DNA from: Actinoplanes subtropicus
Lineage (GTDB): Bacteria; Actinomycetota; Actinomycetes; Mycobacteriales; Micromonosporaceae
Assembly (NCBI RefSeq): GCF_000721705.1
Contig: NZ_JOJL01000054.1
Coordinates: 1 to 57,686, forward strand
Direction of reading: 5' to 3'
DNA: 57,686 bases
Shown: piece after piece, positions 8,401 to 15,716 of the stretch
Numbering within the stretch: position 1 is the stretch's first letter
Layout: the number at the start of each line of letters is the position of its first letter
Program-made: the position numbers and the translations under genes
The notes under the pieces: model-generated
What the model saw: the letters and a program-made list of their open reading frames with translations, nothing else
What the model was told of the DNA's origin: nothing
Databases searched by the model: none

Positions 8401-10156
8401 GGGGCCGGGGCTGCTGCGGGAGCTGCGCGAGGACTCGCGCGGGCAGGAGGAGTGGTTCAGCCACGTCGCGGCGCGCGAGGTGCTGGCCGCGTACGGGCTG
8501 GACGCGGCGGTCCGGTTCTGCGCGGACACCCGCGTCCCGCCCGCGCAGCTGCGGGACGTGCTCGAACGGGCGCTGCTGCGGGCCTGGGCCGACGACGTGC
8601 TGCACCGGGACGAGCGGCTCGAACCGCTGCGGGCCGAGGAGCGCGACCACCTCGTCGCCGAGTTCCGGGCACGGGACGAGGAGCTGGAGGCGACCGCGCC
8701 GGGCCGGATCGCCACGGCGCTCGCCGCTCGCCGGGCCGCCGGCCTGCCCGCCGAGGAGGTCGCGCTGCTGCGCCGCGAGGGCATGAAGGAAACCCGGCAC
8801 CTCGCCGTACGCAATCTGCTCGGAAAATGCCGGACGGCGGTGCTGGCGATGAAGCCCTGCTTCCTGATGTCGCCGCTGGCGGTGAGTCAGTTCCTGCCCG
8901 CCGACATCGGCTTCGACGTGGTCATCTTCGACGAGGCGTCGCAGGTCACGCCCGCCGACGCGATCAACTGCATCTACCGCGGCGCGGCGCTGGTCGCGGC
9001 CGGCGACGACAAGCAGCTGCCGCCGACCTCGTTCTTCGAGACGGTCGCCGAGGGCGGCACCGACGTCAGCGACTTCCAGTCCATCCTCGAACTGGCCAAG
9101 GCCTGCGGCGCGTTCCCCGGCCTCGGCCTGGCCTGGCACTACCGCAGCCGGCACGAGGCGCTGATCGCCTTCGCCAATCAGGCCTTCTACCAGGGGCGGC
9201 TGGTCACCTTCCCGGCCGCCGACGAGGAGCGGGCGGACACCGGCGTGCACCTGATCCCGGCCAACGGCGTCTACCGGCGGGGCAGCAGCCGGGACAACCC
9301 GGCCGAGGCGGCGATCGTCGCCGACCGGGTGGTGCAGAGCCTCGCCACGCGGCCGGACCTGTCGCTGGGCGTGGTCACCTTCTCGGTCGCGCAGGCCGAG
9401 GCGATCGAGTACGCGCTCTCCGAGGCGGTCGCCCACCACCCGGGGCTGGACCGGCTGCTCGACGGCGACCGGCTGCACGGTTTCTTCGTGAAGAGCCTGG
9501 AGGCGGTGCAGGGCGACGAACGGGACATCATGATCTTCTCGGTCGGCTACGGGTACGACGAGCACGGCCGGATGAGCGCGAACTTCGGCGCCCTGAGCCG
9601 CCCCAACGGGTGGCGCCGGCTGAACGTGGCGATCACCCGGGCCCGCCGGCGGGTGGAGATCGTGTCGTCGATCCGCTCGCACGACGTACCCGAGAACGCC
9701 GGCGAAAGCGTCCGGTACCTGGCGGCGTACCTGGAATTCTGCGAACGCGGCGGAATCCGCCGCGCCGACGGCGACCAACCGCTCGGCCCGCTGGCGGAAT
9801 CGGTGCGCGCGGCCGTCGAATCGTGGGGTTACGAGGTACGCGCCCGGGTCGGCTCGGCCGGCTACCGCCTCGACCTCGGCGTCGTGCGGCCGGGCACGAA
9901 CTCGTTCCTGCTGGGCATCGAGTGCGACGGCGCGATGTACCACGGCTGCCCGGTGGCGCGCGATCGCGACCGGTTGCGCGCGAAGGTGCTCGCCGGGCTC
10001 GGCTGGGACCTCTACCGGGTGTGGGGCGCGGCCTGGTACCGCGATCGCGCCGAGGAGGAGAACCGCCTCCGCGACGTGCTGAAACGGGCCGAACTGCCCG
10101 GCCGGCACGAGGCTCCGCTTTACACCCCGGTGGGTTCTGTCAAAGTTGTGTATTGA
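5414..10156 (+). CDS. DUF4011 / SF1 helicase / C-terminal nuclease fusion protein
   Basis: Large cytoplasmic protein of 1580 residues. The N-terminal part (about 1-150, WRDGLVNLDAGNRLINYRR) matches DUF4011. A Walker A motif GPPGTGKSQTIAN lies near residue 280, with VSEKAAALEVV following as in Upf1-like helicases. A long Ala/Arg-rich helical insert separates it from Walker B VVIFDEASQ (about 1170) and the DDKQLPPTSFFE motif III. Further helicase motifs are WHYRSRHE, EAVQGDERDI and NVAITRARRRVE. The C-terminus (about 1465-1560, YRLDLGVV, LGIECDGAMYH) is a restriction-endonuclease-like domain of the MTES_1575 type. Helicase-nuclease proteins of this sort are often defence genes. That role is inference here. 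Confidence 0.88.
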   Translation: MTPENGTAAALRSWRDGLVNLDAGNRLINYRRSETGAVEIAGPPPQVIVRALRAGGDHGFTGEGEFFRTQLAAQPLGNVLRRLMRKSRQDFLDRGVDALHLAIGMLHWRDEDDAPFTSPLLLLPVELTAAGPADLPKLRGRDDDPVVNPALTLRLRLLGVDLPAVESLADLDLPEFLTRTRAAIAGRDGWRVEESVLLSTFSFHKEAMYRDLRDNEERILEHPIVRALAARDGEPGCTPIAAADVDRLAPPEDVPLVLDADASQRACVAAAVAGHSFVLDGPPGTGKSQTIANMIGCLLHAGKRVLFVSEKAAALEVVRNRLASVGLDGWLLELHSNKATRKEVARGLATALDEPPISPAAGKLHGDPRDSRQRLSAYAEAMNEIREPLGTSLHDILGRCARLADVPTAPAPALSALATSAPAPAAARPAPIPDWPSLTPDALREVRDAADRLARSWRPATQGDDYTWREVTDRNPLDGRLERAEHALRELSRAAARQAVLADAFDLARPSGAAALAALAAHAAQRPAGVADAWLTASSLRPVRHAAAERGRKLAGLRQAREAVRAAAGVEWDDLPGEDLPEVTVPALRPPAVDPGPLTAEAATGLARRFEADATLLEDRMRDLARVAEALTLPAATTFADVGRVVAIAELGGRPNRPEPFWFGAGALAKATAAAAALRRGVEALTVAEGQARRYFHEAILDQPVEQLADRLTRVHRGLRKLFGAYRRDYEAVASFALPSVSSSEAVAHLNLAIAWRAARAELISLERQHAPALGRYWRDATTDLTVLGDALQTATDLLRWTPPQAVPAVIDHVCAPRPDDGLLSAAAAVQAAVARWQAALRPAPEPAARPELAQGAVRDAIAWLRAGVAPLRAAARVVSAYDEATGRTLDLAGARRLAELRQAAVDAARDLPASAGEVDERAEATAIDWAERARALAGHPLTKAQAGALRDGRAEHSTTLAEKAAAWLIARDAVTNAFAAGRRDQLTRALDDYDRGPGLLRELREDSRGQEEWFSHVAAREVLAAYGLDAAVRFCADTRVPPAQLRDVLERALLRAWADDVLHRDERLEPLRAEERDHLVAEFRARDEELEATAPGRIATALAARRAAGLPAEEVALLRREGMKETRHLAVRNLLGKCRTAVLAMKPCFLMSPLAVSQFLPADIGFDVVIFDEASQVTPADAINCIYRGAALVAAGDDKQLPPTSFFETVAEGGTDVSDFQSILELAKACGAFPGLGLAWHYRSRHEALIAFANQAFYQGRLVTFPAADEERADTGVHLIPANGVYRRGSSRDNPAEAAIVADRVVQSLATRPDLSLGVVTFSVAQAEAIEYALSEAVAHHPGLDRLLDGDRLHGFFVKSLEAVQGDERDIMIFSVGYGYDEHGRMSANFGALSRPNGWRRLNVAITRARRRVEIVSSIRSHDVPENAGESVRYLAAYLEFCERGGIRRADGDQPLGPLAESVRAAVESWGYEVRARVGSAGYRLDLGVVRPGTNSFLLGIECDGAMYHGCPVARDRDRLRAKVLAGLGWDLYRVWGAAWYRDRAEEENRLRDVLKRAELPGRHEAPLYTPVGSVKVVY

Positions 10157-10170
10157 CTCACGCTCTGTCG

Positions 10171-11568
10171 ATGTCCAGCATGGTTCGGGTGACGGTCGGA
10201 TCGAGGGGACCGGCGCACGCCGCGCCGATCAGCTGTGTCGCCTTCCGAGCCGACGGACTCCGTCTGGCCAGCGGTTCGCATGATCGGCGGGTGATCGTGT
10301 GGGACACCACCGACCCGCAGCGCCCGGTCCGGATGACCGAGTTCGCCCATAACGCTGCGGTGCTGTCGGTGGCCTTCAACCCGGCGGCCGCCGACCTCCT
10401 GGCGACCGGCGCGGCCGACGGCACGGCGGCGGTGTGGCGCGTGGTCGACGACCGGCCGCCCTCGCTGATGAAGGTGCTCTCCGGCCATCCCGGCCCGGTC
10501 ACCGCGGTCGCCTGGATGCCGGAGGGCCAGCACCTGCTCTGCCAGATCGACTCGTCCCGCGCCGCCGTGTGGGACGCCTTCGGCGAGACGTACCTGGGCG
10601 AGCTCGACGACGCGGTCCGGCTGACCATCAGCCCGTACGGCCTGGTGGCGACCATCGGGGCGGACAGCGTGGTGGCGGTGCGTGACCTGTGGCGCGACCC
10701 GGGCCGCATCACGTACGTGCCGGGTGCCGCGGTCGAGGACTGCGCGTGGTCCCCCGACGGGTCGACGCTGGCGCTGGCCGGCGACGACGGCGCGCTCGAA
10801 CTGCTCAACCCCGGCCTGCTGCCGATCCGCTCGGTGCGGCTGGGCGACACGCCGCTGCGGGGCATCACCTGGTCGGCGGACGGCACGTCGCTGATCGCCG
10901 GCACGTACGACCCGGCCCTGGTCGCCCTCGACCCGGCCGGCCGCCCGCAGTGGCGCAGCAGTGAGGCCCGGCTCTGGCCCCGCTCGCTGGCCGTCGCCGG
11001 CTCGCTGGTGGCGGCGGCGACCTTCGGCGGCCGGCCGCACCTGGTCGACCTGGCCACCGGCGCCGGCATCGACCCGGGCATCCCGCCGGCCGAGCCGTCC
11101 ACGCCGTTCCGCGGCGGGATGCTGGCGGCCACCGGCCGGATCGTGACCGCCGGCACGACCGGCGACCGGCACCCGATGTGGGAGCACGAGACCCGGGTGG
11201 CGACGGTCGCGGCCCTCGCCGACCGGGTGGCGGTGTCGGCGGCCCATCGGGCGATCCGGGTGATGCTGGTCGGCGACGGCTCGACGGTCGAGAGGGGCAT
11301 CACCCTGCACTCCCCGGAACCGGTGAAGGCGGTCGAGGTGCTCGGCTCCCCGGACGCCCCGGTGGTGGTGGCGGCCTCGTTCGACTTCCGGCTGTTCTCG
11401 TGGACGCTGGATTGGACCGGGATCCCGGCGGGGCCGCGGGTGATCGGGGAGTTCGGGTACGGGATAGCGGCCCTCACCCGGCTCGACGACCACCGGCTGA
11501 CCGCCACGGACCACCACGGCGAGCTGGTGATACTGGCGCTGGGGGCGGATGGCGCACTGTCGGCGTAG
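10171..11568 (+). CDS. WD40-repeat beta-propeller protein
   Basis: A 465-residue protein made of WD40-like blades. Clear units are GPAHAAPISCVAFRADGLRL followed by ASGSHDRRVIVWD, then HNAAVLSVAFNPAAADLLAT with DGTAAVWR, then HPGPVTAVAWMPEGQHLL. Later blades are more diverged. It lacks a signal peptide and membrane helix, so it is probably a cytoplasmic scaffold. It starts 14 bp after the helicase-nuclease gene in the same direction, so the two may be co-transcribed. ATG codons at 10171 and 10180 are both possible and neither has a good ribosome-binding site. No enzymatic domain is fused to it. Confidence 0.85.
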   Translation: MSSMVRVTVGSRGPAHAAPISCVAFRADGLRLASGSHDRRVIVWDTTDPQRPVRMTEFAHNAAVLSVAFNPAAADLLATGAADGTAAVWRVVDDRPPSLMKVLSGHPGPVTAVAWMPEGQHLLCQIDSSRAAVWDAFGETYLGELDDAVRLTISPYGLVATIGADSVVAVRDLWRDPGRITYVPGAAVEDCAWSPDGSTLALAGDDGALELLNPGLLPIRSVRLGDTPLRGITWSADGTSLIAGTYDPALVALDPAGRPQWRSSEARLWPRSLAVAGSLVAAATFGGRPHLVDLATGAGIDPGIPPAEPSTPFRGGMLAATGRIVTAGTTGDRHPMWEHETRVATVAALADRVAVSAAHRAIRVMLVGDGSTVERGITLHSPEPVKAVEVLGSPDAPVVVAASFDFRLFSWTLDWTGIPAGPRVIGEFGYGIAALTRLDDHRLTATDHHGELVILALGADGALSA

Positions 11569-11574
11569 CCGGTG

Positions 11575-11676
11575 CTACCTCCGCCGGCCGGCCGCGGCGA
11601 TGGCGGCCGTGATCCCGATGATCGCGATGACGACGAGCAGACAGCAGAGCAGATGCCACGGTTTGATCGCGCCCAC
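11575..11676 (-). CDS. 33-residue single-helix membrane peptide
   Basis: Tiny ORF on the minus strand starting at GTG. The protein begins MGAIKPWHLLCCLLVVIAI, continues with one hydrophobic helix and ends in AAAGRRR, a positively charged tail. The KPWH-then-helix layout recurs in small proteins of this actinobacterial group (from memory, not searched). A TANNNT hexamer sits 7 nt before the start codon, which supports expression. The function is unknown. It is convergent with the WD40 gene, with 6 bp between the stops. Confidence 0.6.
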   Translation of the reverse strand: MGAIKPWHLLCCLLVVIAIIGITAAIAAAGRRR

Positions 11677-11683
11677 GCCGAAG

Positions 11684-11689
11684 ACCGTA
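11684..11689 (-). promoter_or_regulatory. Leaderless -10 element of the 33-residue ORF
   Basis: TACGGT on the minus strand, 7 nt before the GTG start, giving an expected transcript start at the first base of the codon. Confidence 0.5.
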
Positions 11690-11734
11690 CCGGTTCCGGT
11701 GCGGAACGGCCCCCCTGGGTGATCGCCGGGACCG

Positions 11735-11884
11735 CGGAGGTGAGCGAACGAGGATCGGATCGATCAGTTCCGCGTCCCCGAGCCGGCGCGGGACGTCCGG
11801 CGTGCAGCCGATGATCTCCGCGGCGCGACCCATCGTGCAGGCGGGATAGTCATCGTCGTCGAGCATGTCGCCGGGTTGTGCCAT
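11735..11884 (-). pseudogene. Truncated MerR/HspR-like regulator remnant
   Basis: The minus-strand frame reads MAQPGDMLDDDDYPACTMGR followed by AAEIIGCTPDVPRRLGDAELIDP. This is recognisably the first part of a MerR-type helix-turn-helix of the kind often encoded beside Hsp20 genes. After about residue 45 the expected GGHRRY wing and the rest of the domain are absent and the frame turns into arginine-rich non-homologous sequence. The recognition helix is also degraded. I call it a decayed remnant. The loss matters because the intact homologue would be the natural regulator of the hsp20 gene 330 bp away. Confidence 0.55.
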
Positions 11885-11894
11885 GTCACCCCGA

Positions 11895-12120
11895 TCACGA
11901 GGGCCCCGGCGCTGTCAGCGCCGGAGCCCAAGGGCTACGGGTCAAAACACCATCTACCGGCGGCTTCGCCGGCTTGTCGTGTCCGCACCGGCCGCCGGTG
12001 ACGGCTTCGGGGAGCAGGGACGGAGTATTCGGCTCGCCGCGGACGGATGCGGGACCCTCCGTTCCCAACCCGGTCGAGGCCGGCCCCGTCCACTTCCCAG
12101 GTGTTCGACAGCGTCGTCCT
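11895..12120. other. Hairpin-rich non-coding stretch
   Basis: No convincing gene lies between the regulator remnant and hsp20. The stretch holds three close inverted repeats: CCGGCGCTG-T-CAGCGCCGG (11906-11924), CCGGCG-GCTT-CGCCGG (11957-11972) and CACCGG-CCG-CCGGTG (11986-12000). They could be a terminator plus a structured RNA, or the end of a lost mobile element. There is no U-tract. Confidence 0.4.
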
Positions 12121-12124
12121 ATTG

Positions 12125-12157
12125 TTGACGTCCTGCTTGTCATCGCAATGACGACGT
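12125..12157 (+). promoter_or_regulatory. Candidate hsp20 promoter/operator dyad
   Basis: TTGACG (12125-12130) resembles a -35 box. Nested dyads overlap it: ACGTC (12128-12132) with GACGT (12153-12157), and inside them GTCAT-CGCA-ATGAC (12139-12152). It lies about 60 bp before the hsp20 ATG. It does not match the HAIR consensus (CTTGAGT-N7-ACTCAAG) of HspR. Confidence 0.4.
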
Positions 12158-12215
12158 GTTAGAAAGACAGCAACGCGCATTGACAGCCGAAGTCGCAACG
12201 CAGGGGGTGGGGACC

Positions 12216-12662
12216 ATGTTGATGCGCAGCGAACCCTTCACCGAGGTCAACCGGCTCGCCCAGCAGCTGTTCGGAGCCCCGGCGACCGGGACCTGGTCGC
12301 GGCCGACGGCGATGCCCGCCGACGCGTACCGCGACGGCGACGAGTTCGTGATCGCCTTCGACCTGCCCGGGGTCGACGCCGACGCGATCGACATCGGGGT
12401 GGAACGCAACGTGCTGACCGTGCGCGCCGAACGCCGCCCGATCGACCTGCGCGAGCAGGCCACGATGCAGCTGAGCGAACGCCCTCGCGGAGTGTTCTCC
12501 CGGCAACTGTTGCTCGGCGACGCGCTGGACACCGACCACATCGACGCCGCGTATGACGACGGCGTGCTGGTCGTGCGGATCCCGATCGCGGCGAAGGCCA
12601 AGCCTCGCAAGATCACTGTAGCCGGGCGGGAGCGCACCCAGCAGCCGGTGATCACCGGCTGA
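12216..12662 (+). CDS. hsp20: Hsp20/alpha-crystallin small heat-shock protein
   Basis: A 148-residue ATP-independent holdase chaperone that forms oligomers and binds unfolding proteins. The alpha-crystallin domain runs from about residue 38 to 130: DAYRDGDEFVIAFDLPGVD, the VERNVLTVRAER strand pair, RGVFSRQLLLGD, and the terminal AAYDDGVLVVRIP strand. The A-x-x-x-G-V-L motif (AAYDDGVL) is intact. The C-terminal tail PRKITVAG carries an I-x-V anchoring motif. The ATG follows GGGGTGGGGACC. A broken MerR/HspR-like gene lies upstream and a small proline-rich protein downstream, 61 bp away. Confidence 0.93.
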   Translation: MLMRSEPFTEVNRLAQQLFGAPATGTWSRPTAMPADAYRDGDEFVIAFDLPGVDADAIDIGVERNVLTVRAERRPIDLREQATMQLSERPRGVFSRQLLLGDALDTDHIDAAYDDGVLVVRIPIAAKAKPRKITVAGRERTQQPVITG

Positions 12663-12723
12663 CCTGGTGGTTCGGCACGTCAGCTCCTCCCTGTAAGACC
12701 GGATGTGGCGGGTGGTGACCGGC

Positions 12724-13020
12724 ATGACCAGCAATCCCGTAGCGCAGGCGGGCACCGCGTTGTCCCCGGAATGGGACCGCGGGTTCGACGAAGCGTTCAC
12801 CGAACTAATCTGCGGCGACCCCGATCTCGTCCGCGCCGAGTTCGACGACCTCATCGGCGCCGGCTTCGGCGATCCGCCCCCGCCCCCGGTGCCACCCGCC
12901 CCGTCCGCCGCCCAGCCGGAACCCCCGAAGCCGAACCCCGGCCCCTCGCCGACGCCGGCGGCCCGGGACGACGGATCCCGGCGCGACGCCCCCGGCAACA
13001 ACCCACGATCGCCGCCCTGA
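12724..13020 (+). CDS. Small protein with proline-rich tail, hsp20 neighbour
   Basis: A 98-residue protein of unknown function. The first half (LSPEWDRGFDEAFTELICGD, then VRAEFDDLIGAGFG) is acidic and helical. The second half is a Pro-rich disordered tail (PPPPPVPPAP, PNPGPSPTP). It follows hsp20 by 61 bp in the same direction and is probably in the same transcript. The acidic WDxGFDEAF-type helix recurs beside stress genes in actinobacteria (memory, not verified). A GTG or ATG up to 7 codons upstream is possible. There is no signal peptide or membrane helix. Confidence 0.65.
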   Translation: MTSNPVAQAGTALSPEWDRGFDEAFTELICGDPDLVRAEFDDLIGAGFGDPPPPPVPPAPSAAQPEPPKPNPGPSPTPAARDDGSRRDAPGNNPRSPP

Positions 13021-13130
13021 CCCGCCCCGCGGGGCAGGGCGGCACATCCCAGGGCACGAACGTCATCGGCCCCCCGGCCCGTGAGGTCCCCGGTGCCCGC
13101 CCGTCCCGAGTCCTGGTTCCCACCTCCCAC

Positions 13131-13170
13131 CGCCCCCGGGGCCGGCGTTCGAACGCCGGCCCCGGGGGCG
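13131..13170. terminator. Perfect 40-bp palindrome, likely bidirectional terminator
   Basis: Bases 13131-13150 (CGCCCCCGGGGCCGGCGTTC) are the exact reverse complement of 13151-13170, with no spacer. It lies between the hsp20 pair (+) and the kinase gene (-), which converge. A GC-only stem without a U-tract is common for actinobacterial terminators. The 428-bp gap 13021-13448 holds this, one more hairpin and no gene that I can support. Confidence 0.65.
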
Positions 13171-13298
13171 ACACCACGAGATCGACATTGCGCACACCTC
13201 CCGCGGCGCCGGGTCACGGGGAACGCCCGCTATTGGACGGTGTGCTGAAGCCGCCCGGGGCGTGCTTTCGCCCGCCCGTGAACCGCGGGGGCGCAAGG

Positions 13299-13329
13299 CC
13301 TGGCCCCACCCGTACCGGGCGGGGCCAGG
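13299..13329 (-). terminator. Hairpin terminator of the receptor kinase gene
   Basis: Fourteen-base arms (13299-13312 and 13316-13329, CCTGGCCCCACCCG and CGGGCGGGGCCAGG) with a 3-nt loop. The single mismatch is A.C in plus-strand RNA but a pairable U.G in minus-strand RNA. This favours action on the minus-strand kinase transcript, which ends 120 bp upstream. Confidence 0.6.
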
Positions 13330-13448
13330 AGAACACAGGGGTACGACACATTTCCGGGCCCCTCCACGGGCGCCCGCGAGAGCCGCCTCGAACCGCCGGC
13401 CTGATGGAGTTGCTCGTCCGGCGGGTCCAGGGTGCCGGCCGCGGGCGG

Positions 13449-14810
13449 TCAGTGGAACATCGCCGTCCTGGTCTCGCCGTCGGGGGAGCTGGCCAGGCAG
13501 TGCAGCAGCGTGCCGCCGCTGCCCGGCTGGTCGATCGGCCAGGCCTCGCGGCGCCATGACTTCGTCTTTGCCGGGCTGCTGCTGTGTGCGGCCAGCACGT
13601 CGGCCGAGCAGGCGGCGGCGATGTCGGCCTGGCGCATCAGGTCGTCCGGGGGCACCTGCTCGGCGCCGGCCGGGATACGGATCGCGGCGAAGGTCTCCCA
13701 GTAGTGGTCCGTGGTGCAGTCGACCGCCCGGGGCGAGAACGCCTTGCCGCTGATCTCGGTGAGGCCGGCCCAGCACATCGGCTCGGCCGGGCAGAATTCC
13801 GGGCCGCACGCCACGAAGCCGGCCATGCCCGCCGTCGAGGACGACGAGGCCGCCGTGGGGGTCGGCGCCGCGACCGCCGAGGATCTGCCCCGGGTCAACA
13901 GCCAGGCCCCGAACGCGACCACCAGAACGGCGGCCAGCACGGCCGCGCCGTACGCAATGCGGTGGTTCTGCTTTTTGGAGGGGGAAACGAGCGGTACGCC
14001 GCCGAAACGGGTGCCGCGGGCGACGTGGGCGAGCTCCGCAGCCGACGGCCAGCGCTGCGCCGGATCGGTGGCCAGCGCCCGCTCGACCACGAGGAGGATC
14101 GGCGCGGGCAGCGTGATGCCGATCGTGCGCGGCGCCGACTGCAGTCGCTGGAGGGCCACCGCGTAGGGATTGTCGCCCACGAACGGCTTCTCCCCCGCCA
14201 GGCATTCGTACGCGGTCAGCCCGAGCGAATAGATGTCGCTGAGCGGCGTGGCCGGCTGCCCGAGCACCTGCTCCGGTGACAGATAGCTGGGCGTCCCGAG
14301 AATCGCCCCGGACGCGGTGAGCTGACTGGCGGACGAGTGCCGGGCGATCCCGAAGTCGGTCAGCACCACCGACCCGTCCCGGCGCAGCAGGATGTTGGCC
14401 GGCTTGACGTCCCGGTGCACGATCCCCTGGTCGTGCACGGCCTGCAGCCCGTCGGCCGCCTCGGCCAGCACCCGCATCGTCTCGGCCGGGTCGAGCCGCC
14501 CCTCCCGGACCAGCCGCTGCGCCAGGGACTCGCCGTCGACGAACTCCATCACCAGGTACGCGAAACCGTCCCCGCGCCCGAAGTCGTGCACCGCCGCGAC
14601 CGACCGGTGACCGACCCGGGCCATCGACGTCGCCTCGGCCAGGAACCGCCGCGCGAACTCCGGATCCCCCGCCACCGACGGCAGCATCACCTTCACCGCG
14701 ACGACCCGCCCCAGCAACTCGTCGACGGCCCGCCACACCTCACCCATCCCGCCGGCGCCGATCCGCTGCTCGAGCCGGTACCGCTCACCCAGCCGAACCC
14801 CGGCCCGCAT
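13449..14810 (-). CDS. Membrane Ser/Thr protein kinase (PknB-type) with Cys-containing external domain
   Basis: A 453-residue receptor-like kinase. The kinase domain (about 11-265) is complete: glycine loop GAGGMGEVW, catalytic Lys40 in VVAVKVM, HRDVKPANI (132-140), DFG (152-154), activation loop, and SPE (178-180). A juxtamembrane basic stretch (PSKKQNHR) precedes one membrane helix (about 285-306). The extracellular part (about 310-453) starts with a Thr/Ser linker and then has a compact domain with several cysteines (VACGPEFCPAEPMCW, VDCTT, AACSADV, LHCLAS), probably disulphide-bonded and possibly ligand-sensing. There are no PASTA repeats. The ATG follows GGGGGCGGG closely. A GTG six codons upstream is the alternative. 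Confidence 0.9.
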   Translation of the reverse strand: MRAGVRLGERYRLEQRIGAGGMGEVWRAVDELLGRVVAVKVMLPSVAGDPEFARRFLAEATSMARVGHRSVAAVHDFGRGDGFAYLVMEFVDGESLAQRLVREGRLDPAETMRVLAEAADGLQAVHDQGIVHRDVKPANILLRRDGSVVLTDFGIARHSSASQLTASGAILGTPSYLSPEQVLGQPATPLSDIYSLGLTAYECLAGEKPFVGDNPYAVALQRLQSAPRTIGITLPAPILLVVERALATDPAQRWPSAAELAHVARGTRFGGVPLVSPSKKQNHRIAYGAAVLAAVLVVAFGAWLLTRGRSSAVAAPTPTAASSSSTAGMAGFVACGPEFCPAEPMCWAGLTEISGKAFSPRAVDCTTDHYWETFAAIRIPAGAEQVPPDDLMRQADIAAACSADVLAAHSSSPAKTKSWRREAWPIDQPGSGGTLLHCLASSPDGETRTAMFH

Positions 14811-14868
14811 CCCGCCCCCAAGTTCCACGCGCGACAGCTTAGGGGGTTGGCCGCGGGCCGCCCATGGG

Positions 14869-15102
14869 GCGAGCACCCACGACTTCCGGCTCGCGAACGG
14901 CAACGACGAGCCGCCGGAGAACGCGTGCCACACCTGGCAGTAGCCGACGCCGGCCGGCTGGAACGGCTACCCGGCCGGGATCCGGGACATCCCGAGCGCG
15001 TACGACTTCGGCAGCGCCAACTTCGGGCTCAAGGACGCGAACTTCGCCGCCCACCTGACCGAGGCCGAGCCGGCCGGTATCCCGTTCGATCCCGACGCCT
15101 GA
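14869..15102 (+). pseudogene. Gene fragment with in-frame TAG, family unknown
   Basis: One frame reads ASTHDFRLANGNDEPPENAC, then HTWQ, a TAG stop (14941-14943), then PTPAGWNGYPAGIRDIPSAY and onward to EPAGIPFDPDA before TGA. The balanced, non-repetitive composition on both sides of the TAG looks like real protein, and no good start lies upstream because the kinase gene is there. I read it as the 3' end of a decayed gene. I do not recognise the family. Confidence 0.45.
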
Positions 15103-15160
15103 CCGGTCCGGGGGGAGGTCGCCGCTCCCGGCGGTCTCCCCGGGGGCATGCGGCCGGGCC

Positions 15161-15166
15161 TACGCT
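15161..15166 (+). promoter_or_regulatory. Leaderless -10 element of the HXXEE gene
   Basis: TACGCT, 6 nt before the ATG at 15173, with no ribosome-binding site in between. Confidence 0.5.
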
Positions 15167-15172
15167 GACCTG

Positions 15173-15712
15173 ATGAGGTCACGCGAGGGGGACGTGCCGG
15201 CGGCGGTCACCTGGGGGCTGCTGGCCGCGTGGGCGATCCACGACACCGAGGAACTGATCACGATGGGCGGCTGGGTCGACCGGGCCCGGCCGCGGCTGCG
15301 CCGGCGCTTCCCGCGGGTGCCCGACCGGGTCTGGGATCTGATGCGGGTCACCCCGGCCCAGGCGGCCATCGCGATCGGGGCGGTGGGCGTGGTGGTCGCG
15401 GCGGCCGCGGCGGACGGGGCGCGCACCGGCGGGCGCAGCCGGTTCTACCAGGCCGCGCTGCTGGGGTTCGGGCTGCACACCGGCAGTCACGTGGCGCAGT
15501 CGGCGATCACCGGCGGCTATACGCCGGGCGTGGTGACCGCGCCGATCGTGGCGGCGCCGTTCTCGATCTGGGCGGTGCGGCGGCTGCGGCGGGCCGGCGT
15601 CCCGATCGACCCGGGCGGCTCGCCGGCGTCGGCCCTCCTGTTCGCGGGTGGCACGATCCTCGCCGCCCAGGGGCTCGCCCGCCTCCTCGTCAGAAATCGG
15701 GATATACACTGA
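15173..15712 (+). CDS. HXXEE-domain membrane protein
   Basis: A 179-residue integral membrane protein. The first helix contains AAWAIHDTEELITM, whose H-x-x-E-E motif names the family. Later helices carry LLGFGLHTGSHVAQS with two more conserved histidines. About five hydrophobic segments are visible. The clustered His/Glu residues within the membrane suggest metal binding or a membrane enzyme, but no function is established. It ends 4 bp before the GTG of the phosphatase gene, though that gene seems to have its own promoter overlapping this stop codon. Confidence 0.8.
   Translation: MRSREGDVPAAVTWGLLAAWAIHDTEELITMGGWVDRARPRLRRRFPRVPDRVWDLMRVTPAQAAIAIGAVGVVVAAAAADGARTGGRSRFYQAALLGFGLHTGSHVAQSAITGGYTPGVVTAPIVAAPFSIWAVRRLRRAGVPIDPGGSPASALLFAGGTILAAQGLARLLVRNRDIH
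15705..15710 (+). promoter_or_regulatory. Leaderless -10 element of the PhoD gene
   Basis: TACACT, inside GATATACACT and overlapping the end of the HXXEE gene, is 6 nt before the GTG start at 15717. Confidence 0.5.
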
Positions 15713-15716
15713 CAAG

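Noticed and set aside
5270..10108. 1612-codon open frame antisense to the helicase-nuclease gene
   Set aside because: Arg/Gly/Pro/Val-rich translation with no domain; a normal shadow of GC-rich codon bias. The plus strand has clear helicase motifs.
11901..11975. End of an IS605/IS607-type element with guide-RNA-like hairpins
   Set aside because: The hairpins are suggestive, but there is no transposase or TnpB fragment, no target-site features and no second end. Kept only as a hairpin-rich region.
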